A DNA stretch of 64,000 bases, taken from Bradyrhizobium sp. OK095 (lineage in GTDB: Bacteria > Pseudomonadota > Alphaproteobacteria > Rhizobiales > Xanthobacteraceae). A program made the translations under genes and the position numbers. Under the pieces are notes generated by a model. It was not told the origin of the DNA and made no database searches. It worked only from the letters and a program-made list of their open reading frames with translations. Positions within the stretch are counted from its first letter, which is position 1; each line of letters begins with the position of its first letter. Below, in pieces: positions 34,007-42,661 of this stretch. The stretch covers positions 1-64,000 of the forward strand of contig NZ_FOBX01000012.1 in assembly GCF_900109945.1 (NCBI RefSeq), read 5' to 3'.

Positions 34007-35234
34007 GCTGATGTTCTGCTCCCTGCTGACGATCGTGCCGGACTACCTCTACCGCCGCTATGCCCAGGGCAAGCGGTTTGGCAAGGAGATCACGTTCTAC
34101 TCCGTCTGGTACGAGCTGCGCTGGGGCATCACCGGCTGCCTGATGCTGACGGTCTCGCTGATCACCATGATCTTCTATTTCCATCCCACCGCGGAGTCGG
34201 CGACGCTCTATTTCCGCACCGTGCCGATCATGCCCGTAGGCGTCGCCGGTCGCGTTGCCGAGGTCAATGTCGGCTTCAGCGCGGCGGTGAAGAAAGGTGA
34301 CGTTCTGTTCAAGCTCGACAGTATGAAGCAGGAGGCTGCACTGGAGACTGCCAAGCGAAAGAGCGCCGAAGTGGACGCGTCGCTGATTTCGGCACGGGCC
34401 GACGTGGTCAAGGCAGATGCCCAGGTCGGGGAGGCGAAAGCGTCCTTGCAGCAAGCCAAGGACGAACTGGACGTGAAAAGCGAATTGCAGCGACGCAATC
34501 CCGGCATCGTGCCCCAACGTGACATCGAGAAGCTGCAGGTGCTGGTCGATCAGCGGCAGTCCGGCGTCGATTCCGCGAATGCGTCCAAGGAATCGGCAGT
34601 GCTGCGCGTCTCCACACTCTTGCCAGCCGAGAAGGCCAGCGCCGAAGCCGCGCTGGCAGAGGCACAGGTGCTTCTGGACCAGACGATCGTTCGCGCCGGC
34701 GTCGACGGCCGTGTCGAACAATTCCTGCTTCGCGTCGGCGATGTCGTCAATCAACTGTTGCGGCCGGCAGGCGTGTTGATTCCGGACGGCGCGGGCCGGA
34801 GAGGTCTTCAGGCCGGCTTCGGGCAGATCGAAGCGGGGGTGATCAAAGAAGGTATGGTGGCGGAAGCGACCTGCATTTCCAAACCCTGGGTGATCATCCC
34901 GATGGTGGTCACGACCGTGCAGGACTACATCGCCGCCGGACAGTTCCAGGGTGGACAGCAACTTCTTGAAGCCCAGAATGCCGTCCAACCCGGCACGATT
35001 CTCGCGTTCCTGGAGCCGCTCTACAAGGGCGGGCTCGAAGGCGTCACGCCGGGCAGCGCCTGTATCGTCAACGCCTACACCAGCAATCACGAGGAAATCT
35101 CTGCGAAGGACACCCCGACCAGCCGCGCCATTGCGCTGCATGTCGTGGACGGCGTCGGCCTCGTGCACGCGCTGCTGCTGCGGATCCAGGCGCTGCTGCT
35201 GCCAATCAAGACACTGGTGCTGAGCGGTCACTGA
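33999..35234 (+). CDS. HlyD/EmrA-type membrane fusion protein
   Basis: The 411-residue protein has an N-terminal membrane helix (GCLMLTVSLITMIFYF), a first half-lipoyl domain (VAGRVAEVNVGFSAAVKKGDVLFKLD), and a long coiled coil between about residues 110 and 210. The second half-lipoyl comes next (IVRAGVDGRVEQFLLRVGDVV), then a beta-barrel part. It would bridge an inner-membrane transporter to the outer membrane. No transporter or outer-membrane factor gene is adjacent, only the small membrane protein upstream. It overlaps that gene, so they are coupled. Confidence 0.8.
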   Translation: MFELMFCSLLTIVPDYLYRRYAQGKRFGKEITFYSVWYELRWGITGCLMLTVSLITMIFYFHPTAESATLYFRTVPIMPVGVAGRVAEVNVGFSAAVKKGDVLFKLDSMKQEAALETAKRKSAEVDASLISARADVVKADAQVGEAKASLQQAKDELDVKSELQRRNPGIVPQRDIEKLQVLVDQRQSGVDSANASKESAVLRVSTLLPAEKASAEAALAEAQVLLDQTIVRAGVDGRVEQFLLRVGDVVNQLLRPAGVLIPDGAGRRGLQAGFGQIEAGVIKEGMVAEATCISKPWVIIPMVVTTVQDYIAAGQFQGGQQLLEAQNAVQPGTILAFLEPLYKGGLEGVTPGSACIVNAYTSNHEEISAKDTPTSRAIALHVVDGVGLVHALLLRIQALLLPIKTLVLSGH

Positions 35235-35248
35235 ACAGGAATGGAAAC

Positions 35249-35665
35249 ATGATCGTGTTACGGACGTCGTTCGCGTCGGGCGCGTTGTTGCTCGGCTCGC
35301 TCCTCGCGATATCCGCCGGTGCCGAGGCACTCGATCTCGACGGCGCTTGGGCGAGCGATGCCGACAATTGCACAAAAGTGTTCGTGCACCAGGGCGGGCG
35401 GGTCGGCTTCACCGACATGTCGGACGTCTATGGCGGCGGCTTCGTCGTCAACGGCGACCAGATCGTCGGCAAGTTCGCGCATTGCCGGATCAAGGCCAGG
35501 AAGGACAATGGACCCTACGTCAACCTGGTCGCGGCTTGCGCGACCGACATCATGCTCTCCAGCGTGCAATTCAGCCTGAAGGAACTCGATGCCAACAGCA
35601 TCGCGCGGTTGTTCCCGGGCATGGAGGACATGGAAATCCGCTATCACCGCTGCCCGGCGAAATAG
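35249..35665 (+). CDS. exported hypothetical protein (138 residues)
   Basis: The protein has a signal peptide (ASGALLLGSLLAISAGAEA), followed by LDLDGAWASDADNCTKVFVH, four Cys residues likely in disulfides, and a C-terminal IRYHRCPAK. I do not know a function for this family. It follows the HlyD-type gene by 14 bases, probably in the same operon. Confidence 0.7.
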   Translation: MIVLRTSFASGALLLGSLLAISAGAEALDLDGAWASDADNCTKVFVHQGGRVGFTDMSDVYGGGFVVNGDQIVGKFAHCRIKARKDNGPYVNLVAACATDIMLSSVQFSLKELDANSIARLFPGMEDMEIRYHRCPAK

Positions 35666-35682
35666 CGGCAACTTGCTTTGGC

Positions 35683-35696
35683 TTGATTCATGTCAA
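35683..35696. promoter_or_regulatory. FixK/Fnr-type box upstream of the DUF2092 gene
   Basis: TTGATTCATGTCAA retains TTGA-N6-TCAA with one departure from the strict palindrome. It is about 60 bases before the ATG at 35750. Confidence 0.55.
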
Positions 35697-35749
35697 TCAA
35701 CGCCGCGCGCCGGTGCAGCTGAATGTCGTTCTCTTTTGGGAGGACGAGC

Positions 35750-36535
35750 ATGAAATCAGAAACACGCCTTCGCACGTTCGCAGTTGTCGGTGCCGCGCTG
35801 CTGCTCGCGGCAACCACCACCGCTCGTGCGGACGACCCGGCAAAGATCCTCAAGTCGATGACGGATTATCTCGGCAGCCAGAATACGCTGTCCGCATCCT
35901 TCGAGAGCGACATTGAGATTATCACGCCGGAACTCCAGAAGATCCAATTCACAAGCTCCGGTCAGATCAAGCTGAGCCGGCCCGACAAGCTGCGCGTCAA
36001 GCGCACCGGAGGCTATTCCGACGTTGAGCTCGTCTATGACGGCAAGACTATCTCGCTCTACGGCAACGACGCCAAATCCTACATGCAGGCCGACGCTCCG
36101 GGCACGGTGGATCAGATGATCGCGGGAATGCAGTCCCATTCCGGACTCGGCATGCCCGGCACCGACCTCATCCTGTCCAACGCGTTTGACGAACTGATGG
36201 CCACCACCATCGAGGGCAAGCATATCGGTCAAGGCGTGATCGATGGCGTCGAATGCGAGCATCTCGCATTTCGCACGCCGGAGACTGACTGGCAGATCTG
36301 GATCGAGCCGGGCGCAAAGCCCGTGCCGCGCAAATACGTGATCACCAGCAAGACGGTCACGGGTGCGCCCCAATACACGCTGCGGATCAGGGACTGGAAG
36401 ACCGACGCCTTTGCCGACGCGGACACTTTCGTGTTCAAGCCTCCCGCAGGCGCCGCCAAGATCGACATCGATGCTATCGCGATGGCCGATTTCGACGAGC
36501 TTCCCCCCGGTACACCGACAGGAGCCAAGAAATGA
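35750..36535 (+). CDS. DUF2092 exported protein (LolA-like fold)
   Basis: The 261-residue protein starts MKSETRLRTFAVVGAALLLA with a signal peptide ending at TARADD. It then has the DUF2092 pattern: MTDYLGSQNTLSASFESDIE, SSGQIKLSRPDKLRVKRTGG, LVYDGKTISLYG and a C-terminal IWIEPGAKPVPRKYVI. The fold is related to LolA/LolB lipoprotein-binding barrels; a ligand is not known. The ATG at 35750 follows GGGAGGA. Its last bases overlap the next small gene by four. Confidence 0.85.
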   Translation: MKSETRLRTFAVVGAALLLAATTTARADDPAKILKSMTDYLGSQNTLSASFESDIEIITPELQKIQFTSSGQIKLSRPDKLRVKRTGGYSDVELVYDGKTISLYGNDAKSYMQADAPGTVDQMIAGMQSHSGLGMPGTDLILSNAFDELMATTIEGKHIGQGVIDGVECEHLAFRTPETDWQIWIEPGAKPVPRKYVITSKTVTGAPQYTLRIRDWKTDAFADADTFVFKPPAGAAKIDIDAIAMADFDELPPGTPTGAKK

Positions 36536-36816
36536 GCAAGTCACGAACGGTCTTCATGTGCGCCGCCGCCGCCGCGGCCTTCGCTGCGGGGCTGTGCTGG
36601 AATGGCACGGGTCGAGTTGGCGGCAACGGCTTCTTCCCCGAGGCCCAGGCCAGGGTCGGAAGGCCGCTCACGCCCATGAGCTATGCCGGCGTCGCCCGGC
36701 GGACAACGCGCCGTGCGGTGGCTGTCGGTGCGGGGGCTGGCGCGGCAGGCGCGTATTACGGCCCTTCCTGCGTGCAAGCCGTCGACGCCTATGGCCGGGT
36801 GGTGACGCGCTGTTGA
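36532..36816 (+). CDS. small exported Gly/Ala-rich protein
   Basis: A 94-residue protein coupled by ATGA overlap to the DUF2092 gene. It has an Ala-rich hydrophobic N terminus (VFMCAAAAAAFAAGLCW), then a basic segment with VARRTTRRAVAVGAGAGAAG and a C-terminal YYGPSCVQAVDAYGRVVTRC. The two end Cys residues may pair. The function is not known. Confidence 0.65.
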   Translation: MSKSRTVFMCAAAAAAFAAGLCWNGTGRVGGNGFFPEAQARVGRPLTPMSYAGVARRTTRRAVAVGAGAGAAGAYYGPSCVQAVDAYGRVVTRC

Positions 36817-36906
36817 GGCCGGCCGCTTTCCGGGCCTGTTGAAGTGGTGCACTTCCCGCTAGGATTGTGACCAGCAACGGCCGGAGAAAGCCGTCGGAGG
36901 AGGTGG

Positions 36907-38802
36907 ATGAGCGGCCGCGAGCCCATAGCTTCGGTCGGATCGCGGCCAATCATGGCCGCGTGGCTGGCGCTCGGCCTGCTGCTCGCCGCCTGCATTCTTT
37001 CCGGCCCGGCAGATGCCGTCGAGCGCAGCCCGCGCGGCGAGCTCAAGCGCGTGCTGCTGCTGCATTCCTTCGGCCGCGAATTCCGGCCGTGGAGCGAATA
37101 TGCACGCGACATCAAGGCCGAGCTCGAGCGGCAATCGATCTGGCCGCTCGACGTCCAGGAGCATACGCTGCTCTCTGCGCGCTTCAACAATCCGGGCCCG
37201 GAAGCGCCCTTCGTCGACTATCTGCACTCGCTCTACGAGGGGGCGCCCCCCGACATCGTGCTGAGCATCGGCGCGCCCGCGGCGCGTTTCGTGCAGCGAT
37301 ACCGCGGCAAGCTCTTTCCAGATACGCCGACGGTCCTGACCGTGGTCGAGCAGCGGCTGGTGAACCGCTTCGATCTCACCGACAACGATGTCGTCGTGTC
37401 CGTCCGCAACGATTTCATGGCCGCGTTCGACAACATTCTCCGCGTCCTGCCGGACACGAAGACGGTTGCCATGGTGATCGGCGCATCGCCGCTCGAGAAG
37501 TTCTGGATCGACGAGGTGAAGCGGGAGCTGAAGCCTCTCGGCGATCGCGTCGGTCTCGTCTGGTACTCCGACCTGGCATTCGAGGAGATCCTCAAGCGCG
37601 CCGCGAAGCTTCCGCCAAACACGGTGTTGTTCTGGGGCCTGATGTCGGTCGATGCCGCCGGCATCGTCTACGAAGGCGACAGCGCCTTGCGCAGCCTGCA
37701 CGCGGTCGCCAATGCCCCGATCTTCTCCTACCAGGAGCCGTTCTTCGGCGGCAGCACCGTCGGCGGACCGATGCAACTGACGAAGGATACGAGCCGGAAG
37801 ACGGTCGATGCGGTCATGCGTATCCTGGGCGGCGAAAAGCCGGCCAGCATCAAATATGAGACGATCGAATTCGGACCACCGCGATACGATTGGCGGGAAT
37901 TGCAGCGCTGGTCCATCAGCGAAAGCAGCTTGCCTGCCGGCAGCGAAATCATGTTCCGCGATCCGACCACGTGGGAGACCTATCGCTGGCAATTGTTGCT
38001 GATTGCCGCCGTGATCCTGGTGCAGGCCGGCCTGATCAGCGGGTTGCTGCATGAACGCCGCCGCCGCCAGGTCGCCGAAGTGGAATCGCGCCAGCGGCTT
38101 GCCGAGCTCGCCCATGCCAACCGCTATTCGGCCGTCGGCGAGCTGACGACCTCGATCGCGCACGAGCTGAACCAGCCACTCGGCGCGATCCTGACCAACA
38201 CGGAGACGGCGGAGCTCCTGCTCAAGGGGACGTCGCCCGACATCGACGAGGTCCGCCAGATCCTCGCCGACATCAGGCGCGACGACCAGCGTGCGAGCGA
38301 GGTGATCCGCAGGCTGCGCAGCGTCTTGAGGAAGACGCCGTTTGAGGTCAAGGATATCGAGCTCAACGACACGGTGCGGGAGGCGATCGGCCTGGTGGCC
38401 GCCGTCGCCGACGGACGCCGTATCGCGCTGGCCTATATGCCTGCCTCCGTCGACCTGCACGTCAAGGGCGATCCCGTGCAGCTTCAGCAGGTCGTGCTCA
38501 ACCTGATCATCAATGCGATGGATGCGGTCTCGGACGCCGACAAGAAAAAGCGCGAGGTCAGCGTATCGACCGTGCGCGCCGGCAACCAGGCCGAGATCAG
38601 GATCGCCGATACCGGTCCGGGGATCGCCTCCGCCGATCTCGGCAGTGTCTTTAATCCGTTCTTCACGACCAAGCCGCAGGGCATGGGTATGGGGCTTGCG
38701 ATCGCGCGGACCATCGTCGAGGCCCATCACGGCATGATCGCCGCCGAGAACCAGCCATGGGGCGGCGCGCTGTTCACGATCCGGTTGCCGATCATCCGCT
38801 GA
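36907..38802 (+). CDS. sensor histidine kinase with periplasmic binding-protein-like domain
   Basis: The 631-residue protein has an N-terminal signal/anchor, a periplasmic domain of about 330 residues like ABC-type solute-binding proteins (VLLLHSFGREFRPWSEYARD, DIVLSIGAPAARFV), and a membrane helix near 365. The kinase core is FixL-like: H box with His419 in SIAHELNQPLGAIL, N box LNLIINAMDAV, G1 DTGPGIA and G2 GMGMGLAIA. No response regulator is adjacent. The FixJ-type regulator at 20624 is a candidate. An ABC-type binding protein gene follows after a FixK box. Its ATG follows GGAGGAGG. Confidence 0.9.
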   Translation: MSGREPIASVGSRPIMAAWLALGLLLAACILSGPADAVERSPRGELKRVLLLHSFGREFRPWSEYARDIKAELERQSIWPLDVQEHTLLSARFNNPGPEAPFVDYLHSLYEGAPPDIVLSIGAPAARFVQRYRGKLFPDTPTVLTVVEQRLVNRFDLTDNDVVVSVRNDFMAAFDNILRVLPDTKTVAMVIGASPLEKFWIDEVKRELKPLGDRVGLVWYSDLAFEEILKRAAKLPPNTVLFWGLMSVDAAGIVYEGDSALRSLHAVANAPIFSYQEPFFGGSTVGGPMQLTKDTSRKTVDAVMRILGGEKPASIKYETIEFGPPRYDWRELQRWSISESSLPAGSEIMFRDPTTWETYRWQLLLIAAVILVQAGLISGLLHERRRRQVAEVESRQRLAELAHANRYSAVGELTTSIAHELNQPLGAILTNTETAELLLKGTSPDIDEVRQILADIRRDDQRASEVIRRLRSVLRKTPFEVKDIELNDTVREAIGLVAAVADGRRIALAYMPASVDLHVKGDPVQLQQVVLNLIINAMDAVSDADKKKREVSVSTVRAGNQAEIRIADTGPGIASADLGSVFNPFFTTKPQGMGMGLAIARTIVEAHHGMIAAENQPWGGALFTIRLPIIR

Positions 38803-38813
38803 CAGCCGGTATC

Positions 38814-38827
38814 TTGATCTCGATCAA
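38814..38827. promoter_or_regulatory. FixK/Fnr box upstream of the binding-protein gene
   Basis: TTGATCTCGATCAA is a perfect palindrome between the histidine kinase stop and the binding-protein start (87 bases before its ATG). Confidence 0.7.
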
Positions 38828-38913
38828 ACCTGCGGCGCCGCCAGCGCCGTTTCCTTTTGCAATTGCGTCATGATCGGGACGGGCGCGGACAGGGTTTGGG
38901 AGTGGTGGGTGGC

Positions 38914-39909
38914 ATGAGACGCCGAGAATTCATGTCGCTGGTCGGCGCGGCGGCTGCGTTTCCGGTCCTGGCAAGGGCGCAAGACAGGCTAGCGTCCGAC
39001 AGATTACCGTCTGTGGGTGTGCTGACCGGTAATGTCGTGGGCGATCCCGGCGCGCAGATGCGTGTCGATGCGTTCCGGCAAGGGCTCGCCGATCGCGGCT
39101 GGATCGCCAATCAGAACTACCGGCTGGAGGTGCGCTGGCCGGGTCCCAATCCGGCGCGGCAGGAGTTCGAGGCGCGCGACCTCGTGGCTGGCGCGCCGGA
39201 CGTGCTTTTCTCGACCAGCACGCCGAGCACGCGAGCGCTGCGCGATGCGACGCAAACCATTCCGATCATCTTCGTAGGGCTCTCAGATCCCATCGGGACA
39301 GGCCTCGTCGTCAACCTGGCGCGGCCGACCAACAATCTCACCGGCTTCTCGCTCTATGAGCATTCGATGAGCGGAAAATGGTTGAGCCTCCTGAAGGACA
39401 TGGCACCCGGCATGACCAATGCCGCGCTGCTGTTCAATCCGGAATCATCGCCCTATGCCCCGTTCTATCTTCAGGCCGCGCATCAGATGGAAAGCCGCCT
39501 CGGCCTTCAGGTCGCCGGCGCCAGCGTTCGCACAGGTGCTGAGATCGCGGCGGTGATCGAGAATGCGGCGCGCACCGGCGGCGGTCTCGTCGTGCTGCCG
39601 GATGGCGGCTTCTTCGGGACCCAGAGCCAGATGACGATTGCACTGCTGGCGCAGCGCCGCGTGCCCGCGATTTTTGCGGTGCGCTTCTACGCGGCGAACG
39701 GCGGGCTGATGTCCTATGGTGCCGATCTCACCCAGCAGTTTCGCGATGGCGCGGGCTATGTGGACCGCGTCCTGCGCGGCGCCGAAATTCGGACCCTGCC
39801 GGTGCAATTCGCGACCAGGTTCGAGCTCGTCATCAATTTGAAGACGGCCCAAGCCCTCGGGCTGGCGGTCCCGAACCGGCTGCTGCTGGGCGCCGAACTG
39901 ATCGAATGA
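38914..39909 (+). CDS. ABC-type substrate-binding protein, twin-arginine signal
   Basis: The 331-residue protein begins MRRREFMSLVGAAAAFPVLA, a Tat-type signal peptide. It then has the ABC_sub_bind pattern: VGVLTGNVVGDPGAQMRVDA, FRQGLADRGWIANQNYRLEV, DVLFSTSTPSTRALRDAT and a C-terminal NLKTAQALGLAVPNRLL. Family members bind small solutes, often with unknown ligand; no permease or ATPase is adjacent. The ligand-binding half of the neighbouring histidine kinase is of the same type, so the two may respond to one ligand. A start at 38857 lacks the Tat signal at its tip. Confidence 0.8.
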   Translation: MRRREFMSLVGAAAAFPVLARAQDRLASDRLPSVGVLTGNVVGDPGAQMRVDAFRQGLADRGWIANQNYRLEVRWPGPNPARQEFEARDLVAGAPDVLFSTSTPSTRALRDATQTIPIIFVGLSDPIGTGLVVNLARPTNNLTGFSLYEHSMSGKWLSLLKDMAPGMTNAALLFNPESSPYAPFYLQAAHQMESRLGLQVAGASVRTGAEIAAVIENAARTGGGLVVLPDGGFFGTQSQMTIALLAQRRVPAIFAVRFYAANGGLMSYGADLTQQFRDGAGYVDRVLRGAEIRTLPVQFATRFELVINLKTAQALGLAVPNRLLLGAELIE

Positions 39910-39920
39910 CGCGCTGCCGC

Positions 39921-39940
39921 AACGGCGCAAGGGCGCCGTT
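39921..39940 (+). terminator. hairpin after the binding-protein gene
   Basis: AACGGCGC, loop AAGG and GCGCCGTT form a perfect 8-bp stem 11 bases after the stop codon, followed by TTCGTT. It separates this gene from the next FixK-box promoter. Confidence 0.65.
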
Positions 39941-39943
39941 TCG

Positions 39944-39957
39944 TTGATCTCGATCAA
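39944..39957. promoter_or_regulatory. FixK/Fnr box upstream of the DUF3300-DUF2950 operon
   Basis: TTGATCTCGATCAA, identical to the box at 38814, ends 55 bases before the ATG at 40013. Confidence 0.7.
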
Positions 39958-40012
39958 TAAATGTCCATGCCTCGGCCTGATGGTCGCGGTCGGATGTCCG
40001 AGGAGGATGGCG

Positions 40013-41728
40013 ATGTTTCGTTGTGGCAAGACCCTGATGGCGCTCGCGCTGGTGGTGGCTGTTCCCGCCGCTGCGATGGCGCAGGCCACCACACCTGCGG
40101 CTCCGACTACACCAGCGGCCCCAAGCACGCAGGCGCAACCGGCAGCTCCACCGGCGCCGACCGCCGAACTTCTGAAGCCCGCTCAGCTCGAGGCTCTGGT
40201 CGCGCCAATCGCGCTTTATCCCGACGAGCTTCTTGTCAACGTGCTGGCGGCCTCGACCTATCCGCTCGAAGTGGTGCAGGCCGACCGTTGGCTGAAGGAA
40301 CGCAAGACCCTCAAAGGTGACGCGCTAAAGGCCGAGGTCGACAAGCAAGCCTGGGACGACAGCGTCAAGGCACTCGCGAGCACGGGTGATGTCCTGTCCA
40401 TGATGAGCGACAAGCTCGAATGGACCGAGAAGCTCGGCGACGCCTTTCTGGCGCAGCAGCCCGATGTAATGGATGCGATTCAGCGCCTGCGCAACAAGGC
40501 CTATGACAACAAGAAGCTGGTCACGACCAAGCAGCAGAAGGTCAGCGTCCAGTCCCAGGAGGGCAAGCAGGTCGTCGTGATTCAGCAGGCCGATCCTTCG
40601 ACCATGTACGTGCCCTATTACGATCCGGCGACGGTCTACGGCAGCTGGCCCTATGCGGAGTATCCGCCATATTACTGGGGCTATCCGTCCTACATCGGCG
40701 CGGGCGTGGTCGCGGCCGGCCTTGCGTTCGGTACGGCCTGGGCGATCGGGCGTTGGGGCAATTACTGGGGCGGTGGCGCCAACTGGGGCAACCGCAACGT
40801 CTACGTCAATCATCGCACCACCAACATCAACGGCGGCGGCTGGCAGCACAATCCGGCGCATCGCGGGGGTGTGCGCTACAACAACACCAACGTTCAAAAC
40901 CGCTTCGGCAACACCAATGTGAGAGCGGGCGCGTCTGACCGGATGGATTTCCGTGGCCGTGACGGCAATCAGGTGCTGCGTCCGGATCAGGGAGCGCGTG
41001 GTGACCGCGCGGGCGATCGTGGCGGAGCCGGTGATCGCGCAGGCAATCGCGGAGATCGTCCGGGTGCAGGCGATCGCCCGAGCGCGGGGACGCGGGATCG
41101 GCCCGGTGGTGGTGATCGGGCTGGTGCTGGTGATCGCGCCAAGGGCGGCGGTGATCGGGCCAAAAATGCTGGCAAGGGCGGTGGCGATCGCGCCAAGGCT
41201 GCGAACCGTGCCGGCGGCGGTGCTGCCGCCAACCGTGGCGGTGGCGGCAATCGCGGCGGTGCGATGAACGTTTCCTCCGGCCGGTCGGCGGCTGCGGCAT
41301 CTGCACGCGGGCGTTCGAGCATGGCGAGCGCGCCGCGTGGAGGTGGTGGCGGACCGAGCATGGCAGGCCGTGGCGGTGGAGGTGCTAGTTTCCACGGCGG
41401 TGGCGGCGGCCGTGGCGGTGGTGGTGGAGGAGGCGGCCGCGGCGGTGGCGGCGGAGGCCGGCGTTCCGATATCGCACTGAAGCACGGCATCGTCCTGCTC
41501 GGCCATCTCGGCAACGGTCTCGGCTACTATCGGTTCAGCTACATCGGTAGCGACAAGGCCTATGTCGGTGTGATGGCGCAGGAAGTCGAGCAGGTGATGC
41601 CCAATGCGGTGAGGCGCGGCGGCGACGGTTATCTGCGCGTCTATTACGACAAGCTCGGGCTGACCTTCCGCACCTACCGCGACTGGCTCGCCGGCGGCGC
41701 GAAGATCCCTGCGGAGGTGACGCCATGA
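40013..41728 (+). CDS. DUF3300 protein fused to S74-like C-terminal domain
   Basis: The 571-residue protein has a signal peptide and a DUF3300 domain (LLKPAQLEALVAPIALYPDE, LLVNVLAASTYPLEVVQADRW, YVPYYDPATVYGSWPYAEYP). A Gly-, Arg- and Asp-rich spacer of about 200 residues follows. A C-terminal domain like the S74 intramolecular chaperone ends it: Ser485 in RRSDIALKHG, with Lys490 at the position of the self-cleaving Ser-Lys pair, then YVGVMAQEVEQVMPNAVRRG and the YYDKLG end. In phage tailspikes S74 domains help trimer folding and then cut themselves off. The start has GAGGAGG six bases upstream. It overlaps the DUF2950 gene by four bases. Confidence 0.8.
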   Translation: MFRCGKTLMALALVVAVPAAAMAQATTPAAPTTPAAPSTQAQPAAPPAPTAELLKPAQLEALVAPIALYPDELLVNVLAASTYPLEVVQADRWLKERKTLKGDALKAEVDKQAWDDSVKALASTGDVLSMMSDKLEWTEKLGDAFLAQQPDVMDAIQRLRNKAYDNKKLVTTKQQKVSVQSQEGKQVVVIQQADPSTMYVPYYDPATVYGSWPYAEYPPYYWGYPSYIGAGVVAAGLAFGTAWAIGRWGNYWGGGANWGNRNVYVNHRTTNINGGGWQHNPAHRGGVRYNNTNVQNRFGNTNVRAGASDRMDFRGRDGNQVLRPDQGARGDRAGDRGGAGDRAGNRGDRPGAGDRPSAGTRDRPGGGDRAGAGDRAKGGGDRAKNAGKGGGDRAKAANRAGGGAAANRGGGGNRGGAMNVSSGRSAAAASARGRSSMASAPRGGGGGPSMAGRGGGGASFHGGGGGRGGGGGGGGRGGGGGGRRSDIALKHGIVLLGHLGNGLGYYRFSYIGSDKAYVGVMAQEVEQVMPNAVRRGGDGYLRVYYDKLGLTFRTYRDWLAGGAKIPAEVTP

Positions 41729-42642
41729 CCCCTCTGAAATCGCTCCGTCGCGCGGTCCTTCCGGGCCTCATGGCGCTCGCGCTACTCGGCTCCGCGTCAC
41801 AGGCGCAGCAATCCTACAAGACTCCGGAGGACGCGGCCGCAGCACTCGCAGCCGCGGTGAAGAGCGGACCGGGCGACATCCTGAAAGTGCTCGGCAAGGC
41901 CGCCGAGGACATCGTCGCGTCCGGCGACGAAGTCGCCGATGTCGACATCCGCGCGCGCTTCTCCTCGATGTACGACGTCAAGCACGGCATCAAGGCGGAG
42001 GGCAACAAGACCGCGACCCTGTTGCTGGGCCCGGACGATTTTCCGTTTCCGATTCCGCTGGTGAACACCAAGACAGGCTGGGAATTCGACACCGACGAGG
42101 GACGCGTCGAGGTGCTGCGCCGTCGCATCGGCCGCAACGAGCTCGACGCGATCCAGACCGCGCTCGCCTATGCCGACGCGCAGAACGAATATGCCGACAA
42201 GGATCGCGGCGAGGGCGCCGGTGTCTATGCCCAGCGCATCGTCTCCTCGCCCGGCAAGAAGGACGGTCTGTTCTGGCGCGACGACAGCGATCCGAGCCCG
42301 CTCGGTGCGCTGGTGGCCGAAGCCTCCAAGGAGGGCTACCGCGCAGGCGATACCGGGCCTGCGCCCTATCACGGCTACTACTTCCACATCCTCAAAGGGC
42401 AGGGCCGGGATGCGCAGGGCGGCGCGCTCAACTACGTCGTCAAGGGCAAGATGATCGGTGGCTACGCCCTGATCGCCTGGCCCGCCGAGTACGGCAATTC
42501 CGGCGTGATGACCTTCCTCGTCAATCATGCCGGCACCGTCTACCAGAAGGATCTCGGCAAGCGCACGGAGTTTATCGCCGAGCGCACCACGCTGTTCGAT
42601 CCCGATGAGACCTGGAAGAAGGTCGATGCCGCAAAACCCTGA
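41725..42642 (+). CDS. DUF2950 exported protein
   Basis: The 305-residue protein has a signal peptide ending at SASQAQQ, then the DUF2950 pattern: YKTPEDAAAALAAAVKSGPG, WEFDTDEGRVEVLRRRIGRN, LFWRDDSDPSPLGALV, and GYYFHILKGQGRDAQGGAL with a late GYALIAWPAEYGNSGVMTF. The family usually accompanies DUF3300 genes, as here (ATGA overlap). Its function is not known. Confidence 0.85.
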   Translation: MTPLKSLRRAVLPGLMALALLGSASQAQQSYKTPEDAAAALAAAVKSGPGDILKVLGKAAEDIVASGDEVADVDIRARFSSMYDVKHGIKAEGNKTATLLLGPDDFPFPIPLVNTKTGWEFDTDEGRVEVLRRRIGRNELDAIQTALAYADAQNEYADKDRGEGAGVYAQRIVSSPGKKDGLFWRDDSDPSPLGALVAEASKEGYRAGDTGPAPYHGYYFHILKGQGRDAQGGALNYVVKGKMIGGYALIAWPAEYGNSGVMTFLVNHAGTVYQKDLGKRTEFIAERTTLFDPDETWKKVDAAKP

Positions 42643-42661
42643 ACGGCGCGTATCGGCTCGT

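Noticed and set aside
36859..38730. Minus-strand open frame of 623 codons opposite the histidine kinase
   Set aside because: Shadow of the kinase, rich in Asp/His/Arg without any domain.
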